Positions 46,701-59,490 of a DNA stretch of 64,000 nucleotides are shown one piece after another. A program made the translations under genes and the position numbers. How positions within the stretch are numbered: the first letter of the stretch is position 1; each line of letters begins with the position of its first letter. Below the pieces are notes generated by a model. It was not told where the DNA came from. It was given only the letters and a program-made list of their open reading frames with translations, and ran no database searches. The stretch is taken from assembly GCF_009727055.1 (NCBI RefSeq), contig NC_052350.1, forward strand, positions 16,723,129 to 16,787,128. The letters run 5' to 3'. The DNA comes from Benincasa hispida. Lineage: Eukaryota > Streptophyta > Magnoliopsida > Cucurbitales > Cucurbitaceae.

Positions 46701-48120
46701 AGTTGACCAGTAAAATTTAAACTTTCATTTGAAAAAATAACAAATTTTTTTAAAAATCGTGAAAATGGTAAAGCGGATTATAATGTTAGAAAATCATAAT
46801 TAGCAATCAAAACTAGCCCATATATATAACGGAATTCTAAAAGTTATGGATAAACAAATACACTATACTTAAACAACTATCCCGATAAACAATGACAAAA
46901 CCATTAGCAATTGACAAAATTGCCCACAAGCAAACCCACATGCACAAGTTTAGGAATTCTAAAAGTTAACCACTTAAACAACGGTCACAATGAGCAAGTG
47001 TAATAAAATCAAGTTAGGGATTTCAAAAGGATTACAACATTCCCAAAACAGCATTTCCAAAAATAGTTTCAAGGGAAGAAAGAAAGCGCTTCTGCCTTGA
47101 AAACAACTTCATCGTAGGAAAATAAAGACGTGCTTCTATTGCCCTAAAATTGTTAAGCCTCAAACATCATCAACATGAGTACAAAAAGATCTTCTCCACG
47201 GGTATCGACTCTTGACCCTTGCCAAATATTTTTTTTTTACCATCAACGTAAAGAACTACTTTAATGGGAATACTAGATTGAAATGACTCAATCTTGGAAA
47301 TCAATGATTTCAGTATTGCTATGAGGTTGGGAAGAATGATCAGTTTGCCAATTCATTATTCAAATGCAGTGTATTTCCAATGTTTTGGGGCAACAGATGA
47401 GACATGGTCAACCATTACACATAAATGAATTTGGCTAGACTATGATAAAACTGACATCAATCACAAAATATCTCTATCTTCAACAATCTTAATGACCCAG
47501 TACATTGTCAAACAGATATAGTTAACTCACCCGAGGGAGAAAGCTTACTTTGGATATATATGAATTTGATGGAGTATATGTCTCAAAAGCTCGAAAATCG
47601 TGGTAATAAGAATTCTCATCCCATCAACCAATTGTAAAACCGTAGTAAATACAATAGCTTGAGAAGAAAACTATAACAAATAAAAAATCGATAGTCACTT
47701 TGTGTAGGTAACAAAAAGTTGTTTTACGATAATGATTTTTTATAAAATAGTGACTAAATATGAAGTATGTACAATTGAATCCAATAACATATACAAAATA
47801 ATTTAAATCTTTAAAAATATGAAAAAAAATACCCGATTAATTTATTAAGGATATGTATAAAATAATGAAAAACAATTCAAACATTTGAATAAATTTAAAA
47901 TTTTATTAAATAAAATGAAATTTGATAATATATGGATTTTAAAATATAAATTTGGTAGAAAAATTCGAATATTTAATTCGATTAATTCGAAAAGTGGTTA
48001 AACATAATCTAAATTAATAATAAAATCTGTATTTAAACATTAAATACGTGAGGAAAATCAAGAGGGTGGTTATTTTCAGGGTGATTATTTTGAGGAAGGC
48101 GGTTATTTTTAGTTTTTCAC
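46701..48120. repeat. Second copy of the AT-rich dispersed element
   Basis: The part at 47748-48085 matches 30188-30530 in direct orientation. The left part (46723-46800) resembles 28163-28240. In between lies sequence not shared with the first copy. No coding capacity seen. Confidence 0.55.
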
Positions 48121-49070
48121 CCAAAAATTCGTGGCCATGTGTATTTTAGTTGCCATAAATCTTTCTCAGTGCCAAGTTGACGTCTGTTGTAAAGAAAAAA
48201 ACATTAAAAAGTTTGATCTTTGAAAAGAGACAAATGCAAGTCCTTCTAATTTCGTTGAAAATATGTATATACCTTTGAAACCCTAGCCCTAGCCAAAATT
48301 AAAGATGGAAGAAATGTGTTATCCCTCTTATAGAAATAAAATGTGTTGTTATAATAGATTTTCAATAGAACAATGCAAACACAAGTATTTGCATTTTTTT
48401 TCAAATTTATTAAAAGCCTTCTTTACACTATTTTTTCTTTGGTATTCCAACACTTTATAGATTTTGGCTGAGTTGCAAATATACGTGCGCTAAATGCTTT
48501 TGTCTCTTATCTCTTCTACCATTTTCTCCCAATTTTAAGTGAATTTTAAATGCTCAAATATCAATTATTTGCATGTTTTTCTCAAAGTATTCTTTACAAT
48601 ATTTTTTTTTAACATTTTGTTATTCTAACATTTAACACTTAGATTTTCAATGAGTTACAAATACCATGCACTAAATGTTTTTGTCTCCATTTTTCTATAG
48701 TTCAAGTGAATTATCATTGCAAATACCATGTACTGTATTACAAATTGTAATTCTTCTAAAATCCATTAAAATATTATTGTTTGGTTTAAAATAGATTTTT
48801 TTAAGTGAAGATTAATCAAATATAGGTTGTTATAATTTTCCTTAATTGATTGGATACGAATTTAATTATTTAGTAATTTTGTTGACCTTTCTTTAGTTGG
48901 ATGATTTCTTGATTCATGTGATTTTGTTTGATTTTGTAGGATCAGTATGACAACCTTAAAGGGGTGAATGAAGTTTATTTAATTTAATAAAAACTTTTTA
49001 CTAATGTGGATCTAATTAAATAACCTAAAATTTTTGCTAACGAGTAATTTAAACAATTATTTCATGCAAA
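48121..49070. other. Intergenic
   Basis: AT-rich with an imperfect internal duplication: the phrase set 'acaatattttttt', 'cattttgttattcc/ctaaca', 'gagttgcaaatac' and 'aaatgcttttgtctc' occurs near 48425-48500 and 48588-48690. No gene recognised. Confidence 0.5.
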
Positions 49071-49074
49071 ATAA

Positions 49075-49400
49075 TTCAACTAAAAAAATCCAAAGAATTT
49101 CTCCTTCAGGTACAACTTATTTGTCAAATACTTAATAAGGTAAATCTCATCTAGCTTAGTCCATACCTCTTTTGCAGTGTTCTGGTCATTCACTTATCAG
49201 CCAAGTACAAAATAATTGTACTTTCAATTCATCATCTGTCATGTTTGCAAGTTTCTTGTCTGATTCATCAGGAACTTTTACTACCTTCTGCTGCACGAGT
49301 AGTTGCCCTTATTTTCTTCTTCCAAAGAGAGAAGTTTCCCTTCCCATCAAATCTCTCCACACCAAACTTAGTCACCATTCTTACTTCCACAACACTGATG
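49075..49400 (-). pseudogene. Copia gag fragment (minus strand)
   Basis: Starting near 49395 on minus, the translation 'MVTKFGVERFDGKGNFSLWK' continues in shifted frames with 'LANMTDDELKVQ' and 'EVWTKLDEIYLIKYLTNKLY'. This is the UBN2-type gag of Copia elements. It follows an LTR and primer-binding site at 49435-49946 in the right order. The rest of the element (zinc knuckle, pol) is absent to the left, so only the 5' end remains. Confidence 0.75.
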
Positions 49401-49451
49401 GGAAAAGCAAATGAAAATGAGAAATAGCCTTATTGGCTCTATTATCAATTG

Positions 49452-49946
49452 TGGGTTTTAAGCAAACAAACCAAACTAATGAAACTAAACAGAAGCTATG
49501 CAATAACAGAACAAATCAAACAATGCTAAAGAGAGGAAAAATGAGAAGACAAGATTTATAATGGTTCGACCAAATAAGGTCTACGTCCACTGTAGTCATT
49601 TTTATTAGATAATTTTATAGCTTACTCAAAGTACACAGCAGGAGAACAATAACAATGAGATAACTCTATACTTTACTGATCTCAGTAAAGGACCCAATTA
49701 CTTCCTTCAACATAAAGAGGACCTCTGCATCAGCTCACTTAAAGCTTCCCCTCAGAACAAGGAAAATATCCCTCAAAATCCCTCAAATAACTCAGAAAAT
49801 TGCTATTAAGATTCACGTTACTTCTGTTGCTTCTCTGTAATTGCTCTCATCCACGATTCCTTCAACTTCGCCTAGGGATTTTATGCGAAGCTATGATAAT
49901 CACACTCTCAACTCTTTGGCGCGCTTTCAATTGATTCTCTATAACA
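49452..49946 (-). mobile_element. 5' LTR of the minus-strand Copia relic, with decayed PBS
   Basis: Read on minus, the LTR starts TGTTATAGAG at 49946 and ends '...AAAACCCA' at 49452. It is followed by 'ttgataatagagcc' (about 49434-49447), which matches the usual TGGTATCAGAGCC primer-binding site with two changes. Gag begins about 40 bp later. The LTR is roughly 495 bp. Confidence 0.65.
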
Positions 49947-50099
49947 GAATTTGTTAGGAAGATTCGTGATAATATTCCGTTAGTTTTATAAATCATCCCA
50001 CAGAAATAATGAGACTAGCATCCAGAAGAAATAAAATTAAGCTATAAAAAAAACCATTAAAATTAAATTTAAATCAACCACCAATCATCTATCATCTTC

Positions 50100-51203
50100 A
50101 ACCAAAATCTCTTGGACGGAATCAAAATTGAAAGGATCTATGGATAAAATTTTCATGTGGCATGCTCAACTTGATTCAATCTCTTGATCCTCCTAATCTT
50201 TGGATTATACAAAATAAGAAATTTAAAATTCATCAAACACAAAATCTCTCCATTTTCATAGGCTTTGAGGAGTTTTAATGATGTCATTGAAATGAATAGA
50301 TACCACCCAATCTTTTGGCATGTCATCAATAACAAATTCTCTTATCCACGAATCTTCTCTTCTTCCACAACTTTGTATCATCCTCCACGCTACAATTTTG
50401 TAACAAGGATACATGAAAAAGAAAGTTGCATAAACACTCCCAGTAAATGCTTGGAGAGTCACCCATCTCGAAGACCAACCTGAAAGAGAAACGATTGTTT
50501 CAATCCTCTCGTTTTGGACATTAAAACCACATATGATATATTCATACCCGTTCTTTTTATCTACACCAATTCAATACAGAGCTCCATCGAAGTAAGTACT
50601 ATGGTTGCTAACAAGTAACAAGGATACTATGGTTGTTTCAATCCTCTGCTGAGCACATATCCTCCATTGCTTACTTTCCCCAAATGTAAAAACAACAAAG
50701 ATGGAAAGGGATTTCTTTAAATCAAGTGAAACTCTGACTATTTTGTAGTGAGTTGTGTTAGAGCTAAAACCAATCCATAACAGTAAATTCCATTTGGTGG
50801 AGCATTCTTCAAATTTTCAGGGAGTTTGATGTAGTGATTAGGGAGGGATTTAATACACCGGGACAACGAAGGTCAGGACAAGATTTGGAAACTAAGAGCA
50901 GTCCGTTGCAGGAAGTGTTAGCTATGGAATAAGAGCCATAAACTTCTACAAAAGGAGAGGAGGCAAAAAATCGAAACCCTCCCAAATGTTTGGGGTCAAA
51001 GTCGACACAATACGTCTTCGATCCAATCGGTCCAGAAATACAGAGAAAGAAAGAGTATGGTATGATTTACAAGTTGAAGCATGATTTAAAATCAGATCAT
51101 TCCAAAATTTACAGACTAGTCTGCAGAGGGGAAAATTGAAGACGAGGAGTTTGGAGAAGATTATCTGAATGATTTGTGGTGGAAGCCTCCGATTTATGTT
51201 CAT
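50100..51203 (-). pseudogene. F-box protein gene (F-box-associated domain type), disrupted
   Basis: From an ATG at 51203 (minus), 'RRLPPQIIQIIFSKL' and 'CRLVCKFWNDLI' form an F-box, the Skp1-binding domain of SCF ubiquitin ligases. Downstream, 'FVEVYGSYSIANTSCNGLLL', 'NHYIKLPENLKNAPP' and 'NGYEYIICGFNVQNERIE' are typical of the F-box-associated region. They lie in different frames: one shift falls in a T-run near 50972, another near 50840. A TGA (about 50562) replaces the Trp expected in the 'LYWIG'-type phrase. The C-terminal part ('SCGRREDSWIREFVIDDMPK') stays open. It has no introns. An active gene of the same family may exist elsewhere. Confidence 0.78.
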
Positions 51204-53740
51204 ACTTTCCGGCGGGGGAAGAGATTTAGAGTCCAGATAGTTTAAGATAAGGCTTTTGAAACATTAAATAAATAAATAAAGGTTATGAGATTATAGGGAA
51301 ATGTAAGGAGACATTTCTGGAGAAAATTGTGGTACTTGATTATGGAACTGCTAGGGCTTTTAGCCTTTTTAGATTATGAAAAGAGCAATAATTAGGTGTC
51401 TCACTTATGCTCTACTTCTCTACCACACAAAAGATGAATTAAAAAAGAATATTTTTATACAAAATAAAAAATATCACATGGCGAAATTTTATTGGACTAT
51501 ACTCGGGATGTACCAAGATACCTGCATCCAAGGGAACACCTAAGTTTTTCTCTTATGAAAATGTAAAAAGGTATTTTTATAGACCAATATTACAAATCTC
51601 TAATGTATAAATATATAGAAATTTCAAACAGGTAGTTCATTACATAGAGAGTATTATTGTAAAAATTCAATTAGAGGCAACGTATCTGACTATAACATGG
51701 TAGTAACAGGAAATTTATTTGAATGTAAGAAGAACGTAACCTGCAAAAAAAAAAAAATCCGTACAATGCTAGCCACTTAAATATGAGTGAAAATCTAGAA
51801 GTTAGGGAGTTTGAAAATAAAATTCGAGAGAGAGAGAGAGTGTGTAGAAATTTGGGAGTTTGAAAACAGGATTCAAAAAACTTCATAGCTATAATGATGC
51901 ATGTTTCGGAGTCCAGGCATCTAATAACCTAATTAAATCCTATATGGAAGATTTTTATTTATGTGTGTTGCTAAGTTTGACCATTTAATGTAGGGAAATT
52001 TGACATTTTTACCCTTTTGTAGGGTTTTTTTTTTTTTTTTTTTTTTTTTTGGAGTTTTGGACTCTTTTTGAAAGATTTGTTTTTTGGATACCCCAAACAA
52101 ACTCAGTCGGAATAATTCTATGATTCTAAATTTGTACCTAGGTCCTACCCGACCAAGTGTATCCCGAGATCCTCGTACGTGCCTCGAGCCGAGGACATGA
52201 CTGAGGACATGACATTCTGGTTTTTAGCCGGTGGTGGCTCGACTGGATAGTCAACAAGGTGGAACGAATTTGTTATTTTTATTTTATTTTGTTTTATTAT
52301 ATTTTGAGTTATGCACCCATTATAATACTATTTACTTATAAAATTTTGAAGGGGAGAGTTGAGAGAGTTTGACATAGAGATTGAAACGACATACAATGAA
52401 TTTCTGAATCAGGTTTATATGATAATTGGTATAATTTAGATGAGTGCAATTGAGGTCCAAAACTCTTGCATTTATTATTAGAGAAATGATGAAGATATTT
52501 ACACATTTCTAACATGGGAAAAGTTTCAGTAATACCTCCACACTTACAAAATATTCGACCACACTTACAAAGTATTCGAGTAATCAAGGGTTTCATTCAT
52601 AGTATCTTGAGGTTCTCAGTTATTTTAATTCATAAACCTTGTTATATTATTTCACTTACTTTTGAGTTTGAATATTATTATTGTATAATGTGTGTACTTT
52701 AGTTTCTATATATCGTTTTATCCAATAATATCCACTTCAATATTCTAAATGTTGGATTAAATGCTTTGTTAGATGGAGTAAAATAATTGAGAATATTGAA
52801 CGCTCGAAGAATAAAGATCATAACACATATCTTTTACATTGTTAGAATGATGGAAAAGAGACAATTTTAAAATAATATTTTTCATGAGAAGCTGTCACAA
52901 ATTTTAAAATACAAAAACTAAATGGTTGGAAAGTAGAGTGCATATATAAAGTTGATCCAGCCACATATTTACTTTCTCCTAATAATTATTGCCATAAGAA
53001 GTCATTTTATTTAGTGTTTCCTCAAAATTATATTCACTCTCTCCTAATAATTACTAGTTGTAACGACGTGCGTGGCACGTGTTTCATAATATTAAAAATG
53101 AAATGTAAATGTATAACTTGAAATAAAAGTCTTATGGGTATAAAATAAAACACAATAAAGTGAATTTGAGTACTAATGAGTGAAAAATTGAAGAGAGCTA
53201 TCAACAGATATCTTTTCCACAAAAATTTGATTTTTTTTTATCAATTTAAATCTTTGATATTAAGAGAAGAAACAAACTTCTTTCTCAAAAAAAAAAAAAA
53301 AAACTGATAATATTTACATTTGAAATACAAGAACTTTAAAATAAAAGTAAATGACTTGTATTAAAATTAAAAACCTATTTCTAATATATCTATAACCACT
53401 CTTCAATTTTCTTAAAAGAAATATATTTTTTTTTGAAGACTAATCAATTTAAATCTCAATCCCAATCTCACACAAAAAGAATAAAAAATTAATTAAATAT
53501 AAATAAATATAAATAATATTGTCAACAGAGAAAAAGTAGTTTAAATGTGTGGGAAAATGTAATATATATATATATATAATATATATATTATATATCACGA
53601 AAATTGTGAAAATAATTTAATGAGAATTTTCAAAAATAGAAAAATAAGGGAATCTATTTACACAAAGTAGCAAAATTTAAATTTTCTTTGATTGAGGCTA
53701 ATAGAGGCGACAGAAGCCCATTAGTGTCTATTTAGAAACT
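51204..53740. other. Intergenic
   Basis: No gene recognised. It holds a GA microsatellite at about 51829-51840, a T-run of about 24 at about 52027-52050, and a GC-richer patch at 52140-52260 with 'gaggacatgac' twice. There is a TA-rich run at 53562-53595. At 53055-53085 a sequence with the small palindrome 'cgtgcgtggcacg' may mark the end of a mobile element. Confidence 0.45.
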
Positions 53741-53744
53741 GATA

Positions 53745-53845
53745 GAAATCTATCATTGATAGATGCTGATACAAGTCTAGCAGATAGATGCTGATACAAG
53801 TCTAGCAGTGATAGGAACGGATACAAGTCTATCACTAACTATTCG
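53745..53845. repeat. Short tandem repeat built from the CTATCATTGATAG palindrome
   Basis: About four units combine 'ctatcattgatag' or 'agcagtgatag' with 'atgctgatacaagtct' (53770-53783 and 53795-53808 nearly identical). It lies away from MULE B, so the palindrome family is dispersed. Confidence 0.75.
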
Positions 53846-54414
53846 CATTTAATATTATTTATTTTTTACTATTTCTGTAAATAGTTTGATATCTTTATAA
53901 AAATTTTCCATAATTTAATTCATTCATAGAAAATATCTTCATTCAAAATTTAGTTCGATTTAATCTTAATCCAGTCTCGAAATTAGTACACTGAGATTTT
54001 TCTGGTTGAAAATTTTGTATGCATGTGAATGATTTTTCTTTTTTGAAAAATTGTTATGCATTTCACTCGAATATAATGAAATTATTTAAGAATGCTAGAC
54101 AAAATGAGATTTTTTTTAAAACTTCAAATTACTTATCGTGAATTAAATGAGTTTAAAGCATTTTTCGTTTTTTAAAAAAGTCTTTTCACGTGAATGAAAT
54201 TTTTTTAGATAATATGAGATTTTGTCAAAAAAAATATTTTTTTTATGTGAATTAGATATAAATTTTAGATATTATGAGCTAGAGATAAAATATGATTTGA
54301 AAAAGAGTTTTATTTAAGGTGAATTAGAGGTAAATGATAAAATGTGTCTTTTTTTTCTTTTCAGATCTACTGGGATTGTGAAAAAGATAAGGAAAATATT
54401 TTAATACATTTTTT

Positions 54415-54746
54415 TAATGTTTCGTGTGAATGCCAAAATAGGAAAGTAATTTTTTAATTTTTAATTTTAATTTTTTTCTATTTATTTAAGTTAGAGCAGA
54501 GATTATTAGAGATAAAATGAAGAAAAAAAATTGAAAAAATACATACCTGAGATTGAAAAATTGTAGACAATGTCTAAGAATAAAGGGAAAAAAATACAAA
54601 AATGTGAAAACAATGGGAAACCAAATTAAAAAAAATTATATACTTGAGTGCTACAAATAAATTCTATAAAGAATTAAAAAATATATACATAGGGAGACCA
54701 GGTTAACAAAATTAAAACCAAAACCAACAAATAAAAAAGGGAGAAT
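54415..54746 (+). repeat. Dispersed direct repeat, copy 1 (partner 61207-61530)
   Basis: Shares about 300 bp with 61207-61530: 'cgtgtgaatgccaaaa', 'gagattattagagataaaat', 'aataaagggaaaaaa' and 'accaggttaacaaa' (slightly changed). The 3' side of this repeat was the landing site of the Copia element at 54747. Confidence 0.7.
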
Positions 54747-55089
54747 TATTATGAATATTATATAGAAAATAGATGTCCATTGTTTAGTATCCCAAAGACA
54801 ATGTGTCACCATTCATGTTGTCCATGTGCCATTTAGTTATTCATGCTTGGTGTCCATGTAAGTCCACATCCTACTTGTCACTTTGTAGTGACATTTGGTG
54901 GATCTTAAGAACACACCTACATTGGTGAGAATTCCACTTCCACCAATTTTCATATTATCCAATTTCTTGATTTTGGTTATTTTATGTTTTAGTTATTTTA
55001 TTTTATAATTTTAGTTATTATTTATTATTTATTATTATATTATATTTTTCATATCCGTATTCCCATTGTACTCCTCAATTTTTATAACA
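54747..55089 (+). repeat. 5' LTR of the Copia element
   Basis: Begins TATTATGAATATT and ends TTTATAACA. It contains 'gttgtccatgtgcc' and 'cacatcctacttgtcacttt', both shared with the right LTR. Confidence 0.9.
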
Positions 55090-55250
55090 CGTTATTAGCA
55101 CGAGCTCCTATCATTTTCTCTACTAAAGGTAGGTCCTAAAGGTATGTCGATTTTTCCTTATTCGTTATAATTAATAAATTAAATGTTATTTTGCATATTT
55201 AGTACTATTAAATTTCTAATATAAATATAATATTTTGTGATAGGGTTGCC

Positions 55251-55850
55251 ATGACAAACCTTACAAAATTAGAATTCACAGCCCTTGACATCAATGACAA
55301 TAATTATTTGTTGATATGTTAGAGAAGACATTTTCTATATTTCATGTCTCAAATATGCTCATGCAATAGCAATATCGAGAGAAAGTTTTAAACAATATTC
55401 TAAATAATTTCATGTCTTCTCGTGGCCGAACAAAATAACGAATTATTGATGAAAAATCATGAATCTCGACCAACTGGAACAACACCATTTCCTAAAGTGA
55501 ATGCTGTGAATTTTAATAATAATCGTGGTCGAGGTCCTGGTCGCGGTCGAGGACGTGACTGTGGCAGAGGAAGAAATAATTATTATTTTCGTGGTGGTCG
55601 TTCTAATAATTTAAATTTCAAAAGAACCACATAAAATGATTATCACAAAGGAAAACCTCCACAAAATAAAAGTTCAAAGAGTGTTGAAAATAAATGCTTC
55701 CAATGCAGAATGACTGGACATTGGTCACGTACTTGTCGTACGTCAAAACACTTAGTTGACCTCTATCAAGCCTCCCTGAAGGAAAAAGAGAAAAATGTGG
55801 AAGCAAATTTTGCTACAAGGATAATGACATATTTAACCCATCCCATATGA
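55251..55850 (+). pseudogene. Copia gag, internally deleted, with intact zinc knuckle
   Basis: The ATG at 55251 opens 'MTNLTKLEFTALDINDNNYL', the usual start of this gag family, then stops follow. A large central part (UBN2 region) is missing, and the frame resumes near 55422 with 'LLMKNHESRPTGTTPFPKVN'. An RG-rich stretch ('GRGPGRGRGRDCGRGR') follows. Near 55692-55735 comes a CX2CX4HX4C knuckle, 'CFQCRMTGHWSRTC', in the frame after a stop. The knuckle residues are all present, but the protein is broken. Confidence 0.82.
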
Positions 55851-58800
55851 CAAATTTAGATGTGGCGGACTTCTTTGAATCTTCTGAAGAGAAGATTGAC
55901 ACAGTTGATGGCACATCAAGTGTTTCTTTTAACTTTGAGAATTCTAGACTTAATGTTGTTGTTTTCTTTTATTTATCTTCATGTTTTTTAGTAACTTTTG
56001 TATATTTTAAGTGTTGTTTTTCTTATTATAATTATTTTCTTTTAATGAAGAAACATGAATCATTTTCATATGTTGAGTGTTTAAAAAATGAACAAAGAAG
56101 ATCTATGTCTGGCAGTGTAACTACATATACAATACTTACAAATAAAAAAAATACTTTTCTAAATTGACAATGCTGAAAACAAAAGTAAATACAATATCAG
56201 GTTCTGCAAACTTGATCGAAGGTTTTGGAAAAGTAAATATTATTTTGCCTAGAGGAACAAAATTTACAATTGACAATGTATTGTTCTCTAGTCAATCAAA
56301 GAGAAATCTTCTAAGTTGTAAAGAAATATGTTGTAATGGTTATCATATTGAGACTGTTAGTAAAAATAATGTGGAATATCTATATATCATATCCGCTATC
56401 TTAAATGAAAAACGTATATTGGAAGAGTTGTCTGCTTTATCTTCTGGATTGTATTATACTCATATACGAATAATTGAAATATATGCAACAATGAACCTGA
56501 AGTTCATGAATCCAGACATATTTACAATTTGACATGACCGATTGAGTCATCCAGGATTTATAATAATAAGGAGAATTATTGAAAATTCAAATGGACACCC
56601 ATTGAAGAACCAGAAGATTCTTCAATCTAATGAATTATCAAGTAATGCTTGCTCTCAAGGAAAATTGATGATTAGACTATCACCATCTAAAGTGGAGATT
56701 GAATCACCCGTATTTTTAGAACGAATTTATGGTGATAAATGTGGACCCATTAACCCACCAAGTGAACCATTTAGATATTTTATGGTATTAATAGATATAT
56801 CCAGTAGATGGTCACACGTATGCTTATTATCAAGTCGAAATTTACATCTCAAGCTTTTGATAATTATTGTATGTCAACTGGGATAAGTGTTGAACATCTT
56901 GTAGCTCATGTTCATACACAAAATGATTTAGTAGAATCATTTATAAACTGTTTGCAATTAATTGCAAGACCATTACTTATGAGAGCTAAGCTTCCTTCAT
57001 CTGTGTGGGGACATGTTATTTTTCATGCCGCTTCATTTGGACGCATCAGACCAGTAGCTTATCATAAGTACTCGCCATTACAATTAGCTTATGGTCATGA
57101 GTCAAATATTTTCCATCTGAGAATTTTTGGATGTGCACTATATGTTTTAATTGCTCCACCACAATGCACTAAGATGGGTCCTCAAAGGAGGTTAGGAATA
57201 TATGTTGGATATGATTCCCCATCAATTATTAAATATCTTGAGCCCCAGATGAATGATGTATTTACTACACAATTTGTTGTTTGTCATTTTATTGAGACAA
57301 ATTTTCCAACATTAGGGGGAGGAATTAAGAAGTTGGAAAAAGAAATTACATGGAATGCACGTTATTGTCTCATTTAGATCCTCGTACAGATCAATGTGAA
57401 CTTGAAGTTCAGAAAATAATTCATTTGCAAAATATCCCTCATACACCGGAAGGCTTCTAGCTTCTCCGCCTGAAGTTTTGGCAACAAATCAATTACCAAA
57501 TGCATTTATAGATGCAAAGAAAATAACTTGGTCACATATATCAGCTGCAAATATTCCATAAAAAAATGATATCCCAATACAACAAGTTGTCACTAATGAG
57601 TCTGGAACATGCCAGAAGCGTGGTAGATCAGTAGGTTCCAAAGATAAAAATCCTCGAAAACGAAAAATAATTAATAGTGAAAAAGACTTGGCTGAGGATG
57701 TAAACACCCATAAAGAAAACCTCGACATGACTGGTGAGGAAGGTGAAATACCTAATGATAATAATGAGATTTCAATAAACTATGTCATGACAAGAAAAAA
57801 ATGAAATCAAACAAATGTAATTATTGACAACATTTATGTGTATAATGTTGCTATTGAAATTATATCTGAAAATAAAGACCCTGAACCAAAATCTATTGAA
57901 GAATGTCAAAATAGAAAAGATTGGCTTCAGTGGAAAGAAGCAATCAAGGCGGAATTAAACTCACTTTCAAAACATCAGGATTTTGGACCTGTAATACTAG
58001 AAGGTGTTAAACATGTGAGATACAAATGGGTATTTGTGAGGAAAAGAAATGAAAATAATGAGGTTACAAGATATAAAGCAAGACTAGTTTCACAAAGTTT
58101 TTCACAAAGACCTGGTATTGATTTTGAGGAGACGTATTCTCTGGTGGTAGATGCAATTACATTAAGATATTTAATTAGCTTGACTATGTATAAAAGTCTG
58201 GATATGCATCTTATGAATGTAGTCACAATATATTTATATGGATCTCTTGATAACAATATTTATATGAGAATCGCAGAAGGATATAAGGTACCTGAGACAT
58301 ATACATCAAATTCCTAGAAATGGTATTCAATAAAGTTACAGAGATCACTATATGGATTGAAACAATCAGAACGGATGTGGTACAATTGTCTGAGTAGATA
58401 TTTATTGAAAAAAGGATATTAAAATAATCCAATATGTCCGTGTGTTTTTATAAAGAAATCACAACTAGGATTTGTTATTATAACTATATATGTTGATGAC
58501 TTGAATATAATTGGAACTCCTGAAAAGCTTTCAAAGACAATAAAATATCTTAAGGAAGAACTTGAGATGAAAGATCTTGGAAAAATAAAATTTTGCCTTG
58601 ATTTGCAAATTGAGCATTTAACATATGGAATATTTATTCATTAGTCAACTTATATAGAAATTTTTTTTAAAAGATTTTATATAGACAAAACACATCCATT
58701 AAATGTTCTAATGGAAGTCCACTCATTGGATATAAAGAAAGATATATTTCGACCTCGAGAAGATAATGAAGAACTTCTTGGTCCTGAAGTACAATATCTT

Positions 58801-59490
58801 AGTGCAATTGGTGCACTTATGTATCTTGCTAATAATACAAGACCAGATATTGCATTTTTAGTAAATTTATTAGCTAGATATAGTTCTTTTCCAACAAAAA
58901 GACATTGGAACGAAATTAAGCATACACTCCATTATCTCCGAGAAACAATCGATATGAGTTTATTTTATTTAAATAAAGCAAATTTTGATATAGTTGGTTA
59001 TGCAGATTCTAGATATTTATCTGATCCACACAAAACTAGATCTCAAACAGTTTATTTGTTCACATGTGGAGGAACTGCTATATCATGGCGATCGATGAAA
59101 CAAACTATAACGGCCACTTCCTCAAATCATGCTGAAGTTCTTGCAATTCATGAGGCTAGTAGAGAATGTGTTTAGCTAAGATTAATGACTCATCACATTC
59201 GTGAAACGTGTGACTTGTCTTCTAATAAAAGCATTCAAATAATATTATATGAAGACAACACAACTTTCATAGCTCAAATCAAATGAGGATATATTAAAGG
59301 AGATAGAACAAAGCATATTTTACCGAAACTTTCTACACTCATGATCTTGAAGAAAATGGCGACATCACTGTACAACAAATTTGTTCGAAGGATAACTTGA
59401 CAGACTTATTTACAAAGACATTACCAACCTCAACTTTTGAAACATTAGTTCACAATATTGGAATGCGACGACTCAGAGATCTTAAGTAAT
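55851..59490 (+). pseudogene. Copia pol: PR, IN, RT, RNase H, inactivated
   Basis: The protease site reads 'SGSVTTYTIL' (about 56107), Gly in place of the catalytic Asp. Integrase (56530-57377) has the zinc-region His residues ('HDRLSHPG') but only one clear Cys ('NACSQGKL'). It lacks about 35 residues between 'LLSSRN' and 'FTSQAFDNYC', so the second Asp and the Glu of its DDE site are gone or displaced. RT (57900-58710) reads 'MHLMNVVTIYLYG', Asn where the first catalytic Asp belongs; 'YVDDLNIIG' (about 58489) is intact. RNase H is at about 58830-59450. Many stops (e.g. 58317, 58643, 59173) confirm it is dead. It is a close relative of the copy at 12.3-14.9 kb. Confidence 0.9.

Noticed and set aside
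49550..49610. Possible tRNA (a 'ggttcga' phrase at about 49562)
   Set aside because: No cloverleaf or A-box/B-box pair could be drawn; the phrase lies within the Copia LTR.
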